From Oribacterium sp. C9 (lineage in GTDB: Bacteria > Bacillota > Clostridia > Lachnospirales > Lachnospiraceae), in assembly GCF_002007235.1 (NCBI RefSeq), contig NZ_MUHW01000023.1:1-64000 (forward strand): 64,000 nt of DNA. Direction: 5' to 3'. Shown in pieces: positions 1-8,179 of the stretch; the first letter of the stretch is position 1, and each line of letters starts with the position of its first letter. Under the pieces are notes generated by a model. That model searched no databases, was not told the DNA's origin, and saw only the letters and a program-made list of their open reading frames with translations. The translations under genes and the position numbers were made by a program.

Positions 1-29
1 TTAAATTTAATCAATTAGCAATGGTGGGG

Positions 30-125
30 TTACCCACTATAAATGACGAAAGGCCCTATATTTAATTCATATTTATCTTCAACAGTAAATTCTTCTTCGG
101 ATACAACATTTAATATGCTATCCAT
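30..125 (-). CDS. 31-residue ORF coupled to the glycine-rich membrane protein gene
   Basis: A 31-codon reading frame begins at an ATG (123-125) preceded by AGGAGG. Its start overlaps the stop of the upstream gene in the arrangement ATGGATAG, a classic translational-coupling overlap, and it ends at TAA (30-32). The peptide is acidic in its first half (a Glu/Asp run after residue 8) and ends in a short hydrophobic stretch (IGPFVIYSG). I do not recognise it. The strong ribosome site and the overlap argue that it is translated; its small size and the window edge keep confidence moderate. A partner or immunity role for the upstream protein is only a guess. Confidence 0.5.
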   Translation of the reverse strand: MDSILNVVSEEEFTVEDKYELNIGPFVIYSG

Positions 126-1791
126 TTTGTCCTCCTAAGCTATTAACATAATCATTGAATTCTTGCCGTTGACAATTTAGAGTCTCCTCTAAGTGTTTTA
201 TTTCATTTGAAGCTGATGTCTCATCTTTTTTCATTCTTTGTAATACTGATTCATTATTTAATAGACCTATATTTGTTTGCTTGGTTACATACAACGCCTT
301 GTCTGCAGCTTGTTCTGGTGCATCACGATCTAGTAATTGTCTCCCTACTGTTTTTGCATCAAGCTTTTCGCTTTCAAAATAAGCCTTTAATTCATCTTTT
401 TCAGCTAGTTCAATAACTTGGCCTATTCCATTCAGAAATTCCTCTCCTGAAGGTAGAATGATTTTAGCTCTAGATCTTATAACCTTCTTAATTGATGCTT
501 CACATATTTTAGTTGCAAATTCTTCACGGTCTGTACTTGCAAACATATTAAGTAACTCACCACGGCTTAATATTAGCCTTAACTCATTAACCGATATTTT
601 CAATTCCTCTTGAGTTAAAATATTATATTGGGCACTTTTTATGAGCTGAATATTAATAATATCCAACATTTCAACCACGTCATCTTCTACAATCTTATCG
701 AGTATTCTGTGTGCAGCTTCTCCTGACAAAGTGCTTCCGATAATTCCTCCAATGACAGCTCCAACTGGACCCATAGTACTTCCTATTGCACTACCTATAT
801 AACCACCACTAACACCACTTACCAAAGTTGTTACATCTTTTAACAACTGTTTAGTTGAAATTCTTCCTCGAAGAACATTTGAAACATCCTCGGCTGAAAG
901 TATTGCTATCATTACTCCTGCAGATATAATATTTCCTCTCATGAGTTTTGCCAGATTATTTGTAGCAGCTGCACCATATATAGGTGCACCTGAACGCAAA
1001 GAATTCACTAAAAGATGTCTTATATTACTCGGAAGGAATTTGACTATTTGAATAGATGGATTCAACAAGAGCCCATTCACACCAGTTCTAACTACCTGTG
1101 CAGTTACAACTGATCCTACAAATGCTAAACCACCGGATCTTAATCCTTCATATGCAGCCGCTTCTATTGCATATTCTGTACTGTGTCCATCCCAAATTGA
1201 TCTTGCAAAAGTTATTGCTCCGGAGATTCCCATTGCGCTACTTGCAATAACAACACCATGAGCTGCATCAAACATGATGGAATCTATATTACCAGCTTTA
1301 GCAATACGAACTGCGGTCTTATAGTCAATGTTTCCTCTACGGACCAGTTTTACTGCATCTTTAGGATCAGAAATGCCCGGTACTTGACCGTCCGATATCC
1401 TTTTTTCCATATATTTTATGGCAGCTTCATACTGATCTTTAGGTACTTCAATCTGCATAAAGTTACCATTGTTATCGACATATCTATAACTACCATTTTT
1501 AAATGCATGATCAACGGACTGATATGCATTTTGATAATATTTTGTTTGGATTAGAGTCCCTTCAGATATTCTATCTGGACCATTTTTCTTGTTGTCATCT
1601 CCAACAATCGTACTATCCTTAAAATGTAATTTATCTATAAGATCATTAGCTTGCTCAGCTGCAAATCCATGCCCACCCTTTGGGGAATTAAAACGAGTTA
1701 AACGATCAGCATGAGCACCATTCTCTACGGAACTCTGATAAGCTGCGGCCTCATTTGCTGTTGTTTTTTCTTTTAAATCCTTATTATTCAT
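118..1791 (-). CDS. YeeR-like glycine-rich membrane-associated protein
   Basis: This is a 557-residue protein. I chose the ATG at 1789-1791 because GGAGG lies about nine bases upstream; a longer in-frame start at 1830 has no ribosome site. The N-terminal ~180 residues are soluble, with a motif GHGFAAEQANDLIDKLHF and then GDDNKKNGPDR. The middle (about residues 175-370) has several hydrophobic segments and a glycine-zipper-like stretch (GSAIGSTMGPVGAVIGG). The tail is charged and probably coiled coil. From memory this order of motifs resembles proteins annotated as inner membrane protein YeeR in other bacteria, whose function is unknown. Local base composition is much lower in GC than the genes after 12 kb, which suggests acquired DNA. 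Confidence 0.75.
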   Translation of the reverse strand: MNNKDLKEKTTANEAAAYQSSVENGAHADRLTRFNSPKGGHGFAAEQANDLIDKLHFKDSTIVGDDNKKNGPDRISEGTLIQTKYYQNAYQSVDHAFKNGSYRYVDNNGNFMQIEVPKDQYEAAIKYMEKRISDGQVPGISDPKDAVKLVRRGNIDYKTAVRIAKAGNIDSIMFDAAHGVVIASSAMGISGAITFARSIWDGHSTEYAIEAAAYEGLRSGGLAFVGSVVTAQVVRTGVNGLLLNPSIQIVKFLPSNIRHLLVNSLRSGAPIYGAAATNNLAKLMRGNIISAGVMIAILSAEDVSNVLRGRISTKQLLKDVTTLVSGVSGGYIGSAIGSTMGPVGAVIGGIIGSTLSGEAAHRILDKIVEDDVVEMLDIINIQLIKSAQYNILTQEELKISVNELRLILSRGELLNMFASTDREEFATKICEASIKKVIRSRAKIILPSGEEFLNGIGQVIELAEKDELKAYFESEKLDAKTVGRQLLDRDAPEQAADKALYVTKQTNIGLLNNESVLQRMKKDETSASNEIKHLEETLNCQRQEFNDYVNSLGGQNG

Positions 1792-2249
1792 ATATAACAT
1801 TCCTCCATAAATATTTATACATATTGACACATTTCTCTGTGATTTTTCCGCATATGAATTACATACTATCTATTAGCATTTTCGTATATATTTTATGATT
1901 TTCATCTAGAGTCATTTGAAATGTGATAATAAAGAAATTATATATGTTTATAATGACAAAATAAGTCTAGGTAATGTTATTATATTATTCCTTTATAATT
2001 TATTTAGTGTCATTATTATTTTTAAAACCAGAAGTACTAAATATCATTCGCAGATTCTATAAGCACTTCATATTACCGCATTCACATATTTCATCGACGT
2101 ATTTTTACATGGTATAAATCTGGCATATATAGGATACTTTTATCAAAAGATATCAACACTGAATCAAGAATGATGCAATAAATTATATTTAATATTTGGT
2201 AATATTAATTAAATTCATTTTAATTCAATTCAAATTTAATTTCTGCCCC
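1792..2249. other. AT-rich intergenic region
   Basis: There is no supported gene here. The DNA is very AT-rich and sits between two divergent genes, so it presumably carries the promoter of the minus-strand glycine-rich protein gene. I see no clear hairpin or repeat. Confidence 0.5.
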
Positions 2250-2278
2250 TTGTGAGTATAGTTTGTCACTGATACAAT
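2250..2278 (+). promoter_or_regulatory. sigma-A type promoter of the 84-residue ORF
   Basis: TTGTGA (2250-2255), a 17-bp spacer and TACAAT (2273-2278) with a TG one base upstream form an extended -10 promoter about 30-40 bp before the ribosome site of the next gene. Confidence 0.6.
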
Positions 2279-2317
2279 AAATTTAATTCTTACAAGAAAG
2301 GAGGTCGGCATATATTA

Positions 2318-2572
2318 ATGTCATTTTTTGATTATTTACATTGTTGGAAGATTACAGATCCGACATTTAATAATTGTTTTGATTATAACCATTGCAAGGT
2401 CAATGTTTTTCTCAAGAATTTGATGGAAGAAATCAAGAGAGGACGTTATATTATTTTACGTGGAATCACAATTCGTACTCTTGATGAGCTGATTAATGAA
2501 ATCAAATCCATTAATGACGATTTCAATGTTAGAATTGATTACGATAAACTTCTCAGAGATGTTACTGAGTAA
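2318..2572 (+). CDS. 84-residue orphan protein
   Basis: This is a small protein of unknown function. It has Cys at residues 9, 20 and 26, a basic stretch (EIKRGRYIILRG) and a charged helical C-terminus (LDELINEIKSIN). The AAGGAGG ribosome site at about 2298-2304 is some 13 bases from the ATG, longer than usual, but no better start is visible. It has its own promoter and a strong terminator directly downstream, so it is a monocistronic unit and probably really expressed. I do not recognise the family. It stands alone next to mobile DNA, between the glycine-rich protein gene and an IS21 insertion. Confidence 0.6.
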   Translation: MSFFDYLHCWKITDPTFNNCFDYNHCKVNVFLKNLMEEIKRGRYIILRGITIRTLDELINEIKSINDDFNVRIDYDKLLRDVTE

Positions 2573-2608
2573 AGATTATTTCATAGTGCCTTATTATATT
2601 AAACCTAT

Positions 2609-2650
2609 GAGCCACGGAAAACTACCGTGGCTCTATTCATTTTTCTTACT
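2609..2650 (+). terminator. rho-independent terminator after the 84-residue ORF
   Basis: Perfect 9-bp stem GAGCCACGG / CCGTGGCTC with a 7-base loop, followed by a T-rich run, 37 bp after the stop codon. Confidence 0.85.
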
Positions 2651-2887
2651 GTTATTTTCGTTTTACCGAATTATTAGTTATCCCGAAAATTTTTGTATGA
2701 AGTCCTTATGTTAAGCGGTTCTTTCATCACTTTCGGGATAATCTTTGCAAGCAGGGCCTCGGTTATCACCGGAGGCAATTTGCTTGTTGGTTGGCATTGC
2801 CCCCCAATCCCCCAGAACCTCATTTCACTCGGAGCTACGCATCACTGAAAGAGACACTGAAAGACTTTGCGTATAACGCAAAAAAGA
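2651..2887. other. non-coding flank of a former mobilizable element
   Basis: There is no convincing gene. Around 2780-2820 there is a GC-rich segment (TTGGCATTGCC then CCCCCAATCCCCC) that is unlike the surrounding AT-rich DNA. Because a relaxase remnant lay directly upstream before the IS21 insertion, this may be leftover mobilization DNA; that is inference. Confidence 0.3.
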
Positions 2888-2918
2888 GGGCAATCTCACT
2901 CCGGTATAGAGTGAAATT
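2880..2918 (-). terminator. terminator of the relaxase remnant, interrupted by IS21
   Basis: On the plus strand the arm GGGCAATCTCACTC (2888-2901) and the loop (2902-2908) are followed by GAGTGAAATT (2909-2918). The element then interrupts the second arm, which is completed by GCCC at 5590-5593 beyond it. On the minus strand the restored structure is a 14-bp stem with one mismatch followed by a run of Ts (2880-2885), so it would terminate transcription coming from the relaxase gene. Confidence 0.7.
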
Positions 2919-3077
2919 TGATGATTCTTGTCAATCTGGGACAGCGTTCCTATAATTCGCGGACAACGTTCCCGAAATATACGGACAGCATTCCTATATC
3001 ATCCGGACAAAGAATGCTGTCCCAGAGGGACAAGCTAGCATCTTAAGTTTTAATGTAGCACATTACGGCTTTCGTCA

Positions 3078-3824
3078 TCAAGCCGAAGGCTCATGTTCGA
3101 CCGTAGGTCGCCTTGACGGTCCTTTCAAGTCAAAGCGATATGCATTTCTGACTAAACGGTCGAGTATAGCATCTGCAACAGTCTGATCCTTGAAAACAGA
3201 AGGCCATTCTTTAACCGGAAGCTGTGCAGAAATGGCTATGGACCTTTTGGCATGATGTCTTTCTTCTACAACTTCCAGAAGATCCTGAGCCATACTGATA
3301 TCTAATTGTTTAATGCCAAAATCATCAAGTATGAGTAGATCCGGTTTAATCATATCCTGAATGATCTTATTGTATGAACCATCTCCACGTCCAATCCCCA
3401 GATTGGTCAACATGCGTGGCATTCTGTAACTTCTGACAGACAATTTTTTCATACATGCCTCCCTTCCGAAGGCGGACAGCAGATATGTTTTGCCGACTCC
3501 TGTTGCACCGGTGATGATCAGGTTTGACCCTGTTCTGATCCACTCACAATCAGATAATCTTGCCACATCTGTTTTTTTGATCTTACGCACAGGATCATAG
3601 TCAATGTTTGCAAGATAAGCGGATGGTTCTCTTAAATCTGCCACTTTTATCAGACGCTTAATTTTGGCATTCTGCTTGGCGGAATACTGTTCATTGACAA
3701 TCATAGAAAAGCGTTCATCAAAGTCGAGATCTGCCATAGCCGGTAGTTCTTGCTGCCTCCGGTATTCGATTCTCATTGCATGCAGATTCATTTCCGTGAG
3801 TTGCTCATTGGTTTGATAGTTCAC
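3078..3824 (-). CDS. istB: IS21 transposition helper ATPase
   Basis: This 248-residue AAA+ ATPase assists the IS21 transposase in target capture. Walker A is GATGVGKT (about residue 105) and Walker B is LLILDDFG (about residue 167). The start is GTG with AAGGAGGTG nine bases or so upstream. It follows istA after 13 bp, the standard IS21 layout. The length agrees with the family (about 250 residues), with no frameshift, so it should be functional. DnaC and other IstB-like ATPases share the fold, but the istA neighbour settles the assignment. Confidence 0.95.
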   Translation of the reverse strand: MNYQTNEQLTEMNLHAMRIEYRRQQELPAMADLDFDERFSMIVNEQYSAKQNAKIKRLIKVADLREPSAYLANIDYDPVRKIKKTDVARLSDCEWIRTGSNLIITGATGVGKTYLLSAFGREACMKKLSVRSYRMPRMLTNLGIGRGDGSYNKIIQDMIKPDLLILDDFGIKQLDISMAQDLLEVVEERHHAKRSIAISAQLPVKEWPSVFKDQTVADAILDRLVRNAYRFDLKGPSRRPTVEHEPSA

Positions 3825-3837
3825 GATTTACACCTCC

Positions 3838-5403
3838 TTACATCCATTCTCCGATACGGAGATTTTCATGTAATGGCGTTGGATCGTCCGAATCGGAAGC
3901 GTTAGCGAGTTCTCCCTGAGACTCCTGACCATTTCTCAGGATGTTCTTCAGAGTTGTATATGTCACAGAGTTAAGACGTATTGCTTTCTCACAAGCTTTC
4001 TCTACTCTGTAATCACCATAGGTCCTTGAAAAATTAATCACTCCCATACAGGACTTGTATGCCTGTTCCTCAAAATCGGCATTTTCAAGCAGTCTGGATA
4101 CAAAGGTTCCTGTTGACTGACCGATCAGGTTTGCCTTGGCCCTGTAGTATTTTCCGTCATATGATCTGAATGCTACTACGGTTTTATGATTTTCAGGCAT
4201 ATGATCTGAGTCAGTAACATATCTTTGCCCATTGAAGCGTCTTGTATGAATAGCTATACGTTCGCCATCCTTGGAGAATATCTCAATTTTTTTGGCAAAT
4301 GCATGAATGATCACCATCTGACAATAGAATCTGTATGGGACGGAGTAATAAAAGCCATTGTATTCAACATGGTAATTATTTGGAACCTTATTCACAATCC
4401 TAGTAATAAAGGATTCAAAGTGTTCCATTGGAAGCGGGCGAAGACATGGTTTATCCAACGCAAGAAAAACGCTTTCACGACTTCCCTCGCGGTGCTTGAA
4501 TTTACGTTTTGATAAGTCGACCACCCTTTCCCGTATGTCATGGTTCAGCGCTTCGAAGCTGTAGTAGATCTTATCTTTCAGCCATTCAAGCAGCCATGTC
4601 TCAAGCCATCCGACTCCAGACTCTACGGTCGCTTTATCGCGGGGTTTGACTATTCTTGCGGGGATGATTGCAACCCCATAATGCCTTGCAAGATCACGGT
4701 ATGCATGATTGATTTCTGGGTCATAAAGACTTGTATGTATCACCGCTGTCTTGCAGTTATCAGGAACAAATACACGCGGGATTCCGCCATACCATTCGAG
4801 AGCATCGATATGCCCCTGGTTCCAGTTCAACTGTGTTTCATCAGGGAAAGCCTCTACGAAAGGATATGAACCATCGCCAAGAGTTGTGACGAAAAAATGT
4901 GCCTCATGCACCTCACCGGTATTGTAATCAACAACACACGAGAGCTTGTCGCCAACCCAGTCAATAAAGAGTTCTTTACCAGGCTCACGTTCCTGAGGAA
5001 GGACAACTTCCTTACCGGTATGTTTTTTCCATTCGATGTATTTGGCGCAGAATCGACTGTAGCTGTATCCATCAGGATTGACAGGGCGATAATCATTCTC
5101 CCAAATGTACTGCAGATTTATCTTACGGCTTGATTGTAAGCGGGCATGGATATGATCCCAATCAGGTTCATCTTTTACCTGTTTAGGTCCAAACGTGTCA
5201 GGATAAATCAGCTCATTCAGCTGACTTTGAGTCATTGTGCTGGCTGATTCATATGTAAGGCCACATTCCTTACATCTTGATAGTATCTCGCCTACTGTAG
5301 TCTTTGAACAGCCGACACTTTGACCTATGTCTCTATAGGTGAAAATGTTCATTTCCTTGAGACGAAGGATTTCTGTAATCTTCATATAGTCTAGGCACCT
5401 CAT
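3838..5403 (-). CDS. istA: IS21 transposase
   Basis: This is the 521-residue DDE transposase of the IS21 family. The N-terminus has a helix-turn-helix (RDIGQSVGCSKTTVGEILSR, about residues 24-43). The integrase-like core contains the catalytic aspartates in FIDWVGDK and FVPDNCKTA, and the C-terminal part resembles the Mu-type beta-barrel region. Length is normal for the family. The ATG at 5403 has GGGAGGG upstream. It is translated together with istB and acts on the multiple terminal repeats of the element. No disabling mutation is visible. Confidence 0.95.
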   Translation of the reverse strand: MRCLDYMKITEILRLKEMNIFTYRDIGQSVGCSKTTVGEILSRCKECGLTYESASTMTQSQLNELIYPDTFGPKQVKDEPDWDHIHARLQSSRKINLQYIWENDYRPVNPDGYSYSRFCAKYIEWKKHTGKEVVLPQEREPGKELFIDWVGDKLSCVVDYNTGEVHEAHFFVTTLGDGSYPFVEAFPDETQLNWNQGHIDALEWYGGIPRVFVPDNCKTAVIHTSLYDPEINHAYRDLARHYGVAIIPARIVKPRDKATVESGVGWLETWLLEWLKDKIYYSFEALNHDIRERVVDLSKRKFKHREGSRESVFLALDKPCLRPLPMEHFESFITRIVNKVPNNYHVEYNGFYYSVPYRFYCQMVIIHAFAKKIEIFSKDGERIAIHTRRFNGQRYVTDSDHMPENHKTVVAFRSYDGKYYRAKANLIGQSTGTFVSRLLENADFEEQAYKSCMGVINFSRTYGDYRVEKACEKAIRLNSVTYTTLKNILRNGQESQGELANASDSDDPTPLHENLRIGEWM

Positions 5404-5599
5404 AATGATCCCTCCCCTAAAATGTGTTAATCACATCTTAGAGAAGTTGATTATTAGATGCTAGCTTTTGTCCGGATAATTCAGGAATCTTGTCCGCATG
5501 ACTCAAGAACTCTGTCCGGATAATTCAAGAATCCTGTCCGCGTAATTCAGGAATCTTGTCCGGGTGTTGCAGGAATCATCAGTGAAATTGCCCAAAATA

Positions 5600-5805
5600 T
5601 CATAATGTTTGTTCTGTTTTCTTTTGTTTTTCGTCTCTCTGACTCTGCTCTTCTGTTTTAAGGAACTGTTCTACATTGTACTTGGCAGTTTGATAATCTT
5701 TCTTCTCCTGAAGTACCTCATTATATTCAAGATTCAGATCCTTTATCTTTGGAATCTTTCCGTCAATCTTAGAAAAGGCTTCTTTCGCAGCCTTGCAAAG
5801 CGTTA
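5600..5805 (-). pseudogene. C-terminal remnant of a relaxase/mobilization protein
   Basis: Reading the minus strand toward the stop at 5600-5602 gives about 65 residues including KEAFSKIDGKIPKIKDL, EYNEVLQEKKDYQ and NVEQFLKTEEQ. This is the charged coiled-coil tail typical of relaxases of mobilizable elements in Firmicutes, which nick oriT and start transfer. The N-terminal nuclease domain is absent: upstream the reading frame runs straight into the palindromic repeat at 5806-5859. The terminator downstream was later interrupted by IS21. I take it as the scar of a lost mobilizable element. The family assignment rests on my recollection of such tails, without a search. Confidence 0.65.
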
Positions 5806-5859
5806 CCCATAAGTGCCAGTCACTGTGAACAATCGTTCACAGTGACTGGCACCTATGGG
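5806..5859. repeat. 54-bp palindromic copy of a dispersed repeat
   Basis: Arms 5806-5830 and 5835-5859 are inverted copies with one mismatch. Each contains GTGCCAGTCACTGTGAAC and the outer CCCATA/TATGGG. Single arms of a close variant, GGTGCCTGTCACTGTGAAC, occur at 8827-8850, 14664-14685 and 17272-17293. The relaxase remnant ends exactly at this palindrome. Confidence 0.8.
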
Positions 5860-6008
5860 TCTTCGACCAAAGTGTCTTTTAGGATTACTTAAATCGTTAA
5901 AAAAAAAGAGGCACCGCTTATCGTTAAGATAATATTACATCCGTAATTAGTTTCTTATCAATAAACGGTACCTGATTTTATAAAAATTTTGATTTCGGCT
6001 ACAATAAA

Positions 6009-7007
6009 CTATGAATTTACAGGAGTCTCAGTTTCACAATAATACTTCATTACATCTTCTCTGGAAACCTTCTCATAGTCTTCATTTTTTATAACAGCGG
6101 TATATAATTCATCAAAGTCTTTAACATATACCTTTAGACTATGAACTAATGCTTTTAAACCTTTTTCTATGCCCTTATTCTCAATAGCATCTGCATAACT
6201 ACACAAATCTGTCACCTCACTTTCTACTTCTTTTGTTACATTAAGTCCATACACGGATTTCAGATTCCTGACCTTATCTGCCACATTGACCTGTTCGTCA
6301 AACAGATATGTAAGCATCCTGATCAATCCATTCTCCGCTTTTTCTGAATCATGCTTTTCACTGATATAAATGATGATAGCATTAAGGATATCATACCTCG
6401 GACTATCTGAATTACTACCATACAAGAATCTTCTGTCAATATCATAAATCTCGATAGAATTCGCTCTGGTCTGCGCCGCTTCTGTACAAAGCCAGATGGA
6501 ATACACTTTCTTTATGTTTCCATACTTTACCGGATCATCACTGTCTGTGGTAAATTCAACTCCCTGCTGTGCTGAGATCATTCGGCAGCAATAGAATAAT
6601 GCCCTTAGCGGCAAATCATACCCTGGTTTATCTTCGTTCTGAGCCTCAAGATTTATAATAAGTTTAATATACTCTGAATCACATTTGTCCGGTAATCTGA
6701 GATACGTACGTATATCGTATCTGTCCAGACCTTCTTCGTTCAAATATGCTTCCGTATTTAGACCATCAATACGTTCACCTGCGTTTGTAAGCCCACTGTC
6801 AACATAAACTTTACTGACGAGAACGTCACCTTCTATACAGGCTTCAATCTCATCATAATTCATATCCCGGCACTCAGATACAACCTCTTTAAAAATCCTT
6901 GCAAGCAATGGTTTATATGCAAGGATGTTTTTTACCGTCATATCCAGCCGTATCTTATCGGGGTCTGCAGCCGCTATGGCTTTCCCCAATCCTGTAAATT
7001 GTTCCAT
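6009..7007 (-). CDS. Rpn-family PD-(D/E)XK nuclease / transposase-like protein
   Basis: This 332-residue protein matches the Rpn-type (recombination-promoting nuclease, transposase_31-like) proteins that are abundant in Lachnospiraceae. The N-terminal half carries a PD-(D/E)XK-like core with a conserved Asp region near YVDSGLTN and LIINLEAQNEDKPGY, in which the E of LEAQ is the likely catalytic residue. The C-terminal half is helical and ends with the typical IENKGIEKGLKALV segment. The start at 7007 has AGGAGC upstream. Rpn proteins are linked to DNA cleavage and phage defence in E. coli; which role applies here cannot be read from the sequence. It stands alone between two insertion sequences. 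Confidence 0.75.
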   Translation of the reverse strand: MEQFTGLGKAIAAADPDKIRLDMTVKNILAYKPLLARIFKEVVSECRDMNYDEIEACIEGDVLVSKVYVDSGLTNAGERIDGLNTEAYLNEEGLDRYDIRTYLRLPDKCDSEYIKLIINLEAQNEDKPGYDLPLRALFYCCRMISAQQGVEFTTDSDDPVKYGNIKKVYSIWLCTEAAQTRANSIEIYDIDRRFLYGSNSDSPRYDILNAIIIYISEKHDSEKAENGLIRMLTYLFDEQVNVADKVRNLKSVYGLNVTKEVESEVTDLCSYADAIENKGIEKGLKALVHSLKVYVKDFDELYTAVIKNEDYEKVSREDVMKYYCETETPVNS

Positions 7008-7306
7008 ATCTGCTCCTAAAGTACAGCGAGAAAGATATGAACCTCTCGCCTTGATTATATATCAGTTCTGCGCAAAGCTGATAATAAAATTTGTATAATC
7101 GGGAATGATCATTCTGAAAAGAATTTCAAGATTATAATCGTTGAATGTCTATTAGACCTTAGCATCATATCATAGTCCAACAGATTTTCATATCGTCTGT
7201 TTTTAGACTATAACCGTATTGGAGTAATCTACAGATGAAAGGGTTAATAACATTCTAAGACTCAAAAGTCAGGCAGAAGGTTAATGATAAATCGAGATAT
7301 GAATTT
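7008..7306. other. intergenic region without a supported gene
   Basis: I see no gene. A TATAAT on the minus strand at about 7054-7059 could be the -10 box of the Rpn-family gene. Nothing else stands out before the arm of the interrupted terminator. Confidence 0.4.
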
Positions 7307-7315
7307 AAAAAGCCC
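7307..7315 (-). terminator. distal arm of the antiporter terminator, split by IS3
   Basis: AAAAAGCCC here and GGGCTTTTT at 8811-8819 are perfect inverted arms that flank the IS3 element. Without the element they form a minus-strand stem-loop with a T-run, about 35 bp after the antiporter stop codon. Confidence 0.6.
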
Positions 7316-7361
7316 CATCAATCATGATATGTACCCAGAATTCTGGACACATATTTATGAA

Positions 7362-8174
7362 CTAGGCTGAACACATGGATGCTATCCTGTATTGTACAGG
7401 TGGCATCCATTTTGTTTTGACCTGAATTCTTTTGTTATTGTAGTAATCGATATATTCTGCAACAGCGTTTGAGAATTCTTCGAAAGAAGAATAATCTTTC
7501 TCATAGCCATAGTACATCTCGTTTTTCAATCTCCCAAAGAATGTCTCTATAATGCAGTTGTCATAGCAGTTCCCTTTTCGTGACATGGACTGTATTATAC
7601 CATGCTTTTGCAGTTCAGTTCGATAGTAGGCATGTTGGTATTGCCACCCCTGATCCGAATGGAATATAAGACCATTGAGATCAGAAAATTTAGCGAATGC
7701 TTTTTCAAGCATACGCTGGACCTGCTCCAGATTTGGACTCATAGACAGATCATAGGAGATAATCTCGTTAGTGTTCATATCAAGGATTGGTGAGATGTAA
7801 CACTTACCCCAGGTGAAATTGAACTGAGACACATCAGTCGTCCACTTCTGTAACGGTGCAGTTGTACGGAAGTCTCTATTGATCAGGTTATCTGCAATCT
7901 TGCCAACTTCTCCTTTGTAAGAATGATACTTTTCTTTAGGTCGCTTACCCATAAGACCAGCTTCATGCATCAGACGCTGAACTCTTTTATGATTAACCTT
8001 ATAGCCACGGATCAACAACTCACGGTATACTCTTCGAACTCCATACCTGCGCTTGTTAGAAGTGAAAATCTCGTTGATTTCATGCATTATGTCCTTATTT
8101 CTTTCGGCAACCACATCTTTCTTACCTATTTCGAAGTAGTATGTGGATTTGGACATTGTCATAGCCTTGAGCAA
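7362..8174 (-). CDS. IS3-family transposase OrfB (DDE integrase)
   Basis: This part has 270 residues. It begins with the HTH_21-like region (NEIFTSNKRRYGVRRVYREL), followed by an rve integrase core with the catalytic Asp in WTTDVSQF, the Asp in IFHSDQGWQYQ and the Glu in CIIETFFGRLKNE, and it ends with the conserved YIDYYNNKRIQ. The frame is open upstream of the listed ATG as far as the overlap with OrfA (IIKELRSKGFQLKYLLKAM), which shows that it is normally made as an OrfAB fusion by -1 frameshifting. The motif set is complete, so it is probably active. Confidence 0.95.
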   Translation of the reverse strand: MLKAMTMSKSTYYFEIGKKDVVAERNKDIMHEINEIFTSNKRRYGVRRVYRELLIRGYKVNHKRVQRLMHEAGLMGKRPKEKYHSYKGEVGKIADNLINRDFRTTAPLQKWTTDVSQFNFTWGKCYISPILDMNTNEIISYDLSMSPNLEQVQRMLEKAFAKFSDLNGLIFHSDQGWQYQHAYYRTELQKHGIIQSMSRKGNCYDNCIIETFFGRLKNEMYYGYEKDYSSFEEFSNAVAEYIDYYNNKRIQVKTKWMPPVQYRIASMCSA

Positions 8175-8179
8175 GTATT

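Larger units (their letters stand above)
2919..5581 (-). mobile_element. IS21-family insertion sequence, apparently intact
   Basis: The element runs between inverted ends that both begin TGATGATTC(C/T)TG, and it is flanked by an exact 8-bp direct repeat GTGAAATT (2911-2918 and 5582-5589). Both ends carry the multiple subterminal repeats typical of IS21, with units containing CGGACA spaced about 21 bp (about 2935-3010 and 5465-5570), and both share the inner sequence AGCTAGCATCT. It encodes istA and istB in the usual order on the minus strand. Length is 2,663 bp. The perfect target duplication and full-length genes indicate a fairly recent insertion. Confidence 0.92.

Noticed and set aside
2760-2830. 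GC-rich segment considered as an oriT
   Set aside because: No nic-site motif could be recognised and the relaxase is only a remnant, so this stays a note on the intergenic region.
2919-5581. Short repeats at both IS21 ends considered as a CRISPR array
   Set aside because: The units are degenerate, spaced about 21 bp, lie at the element ends and match the known multiple terminal repeats of IS21.
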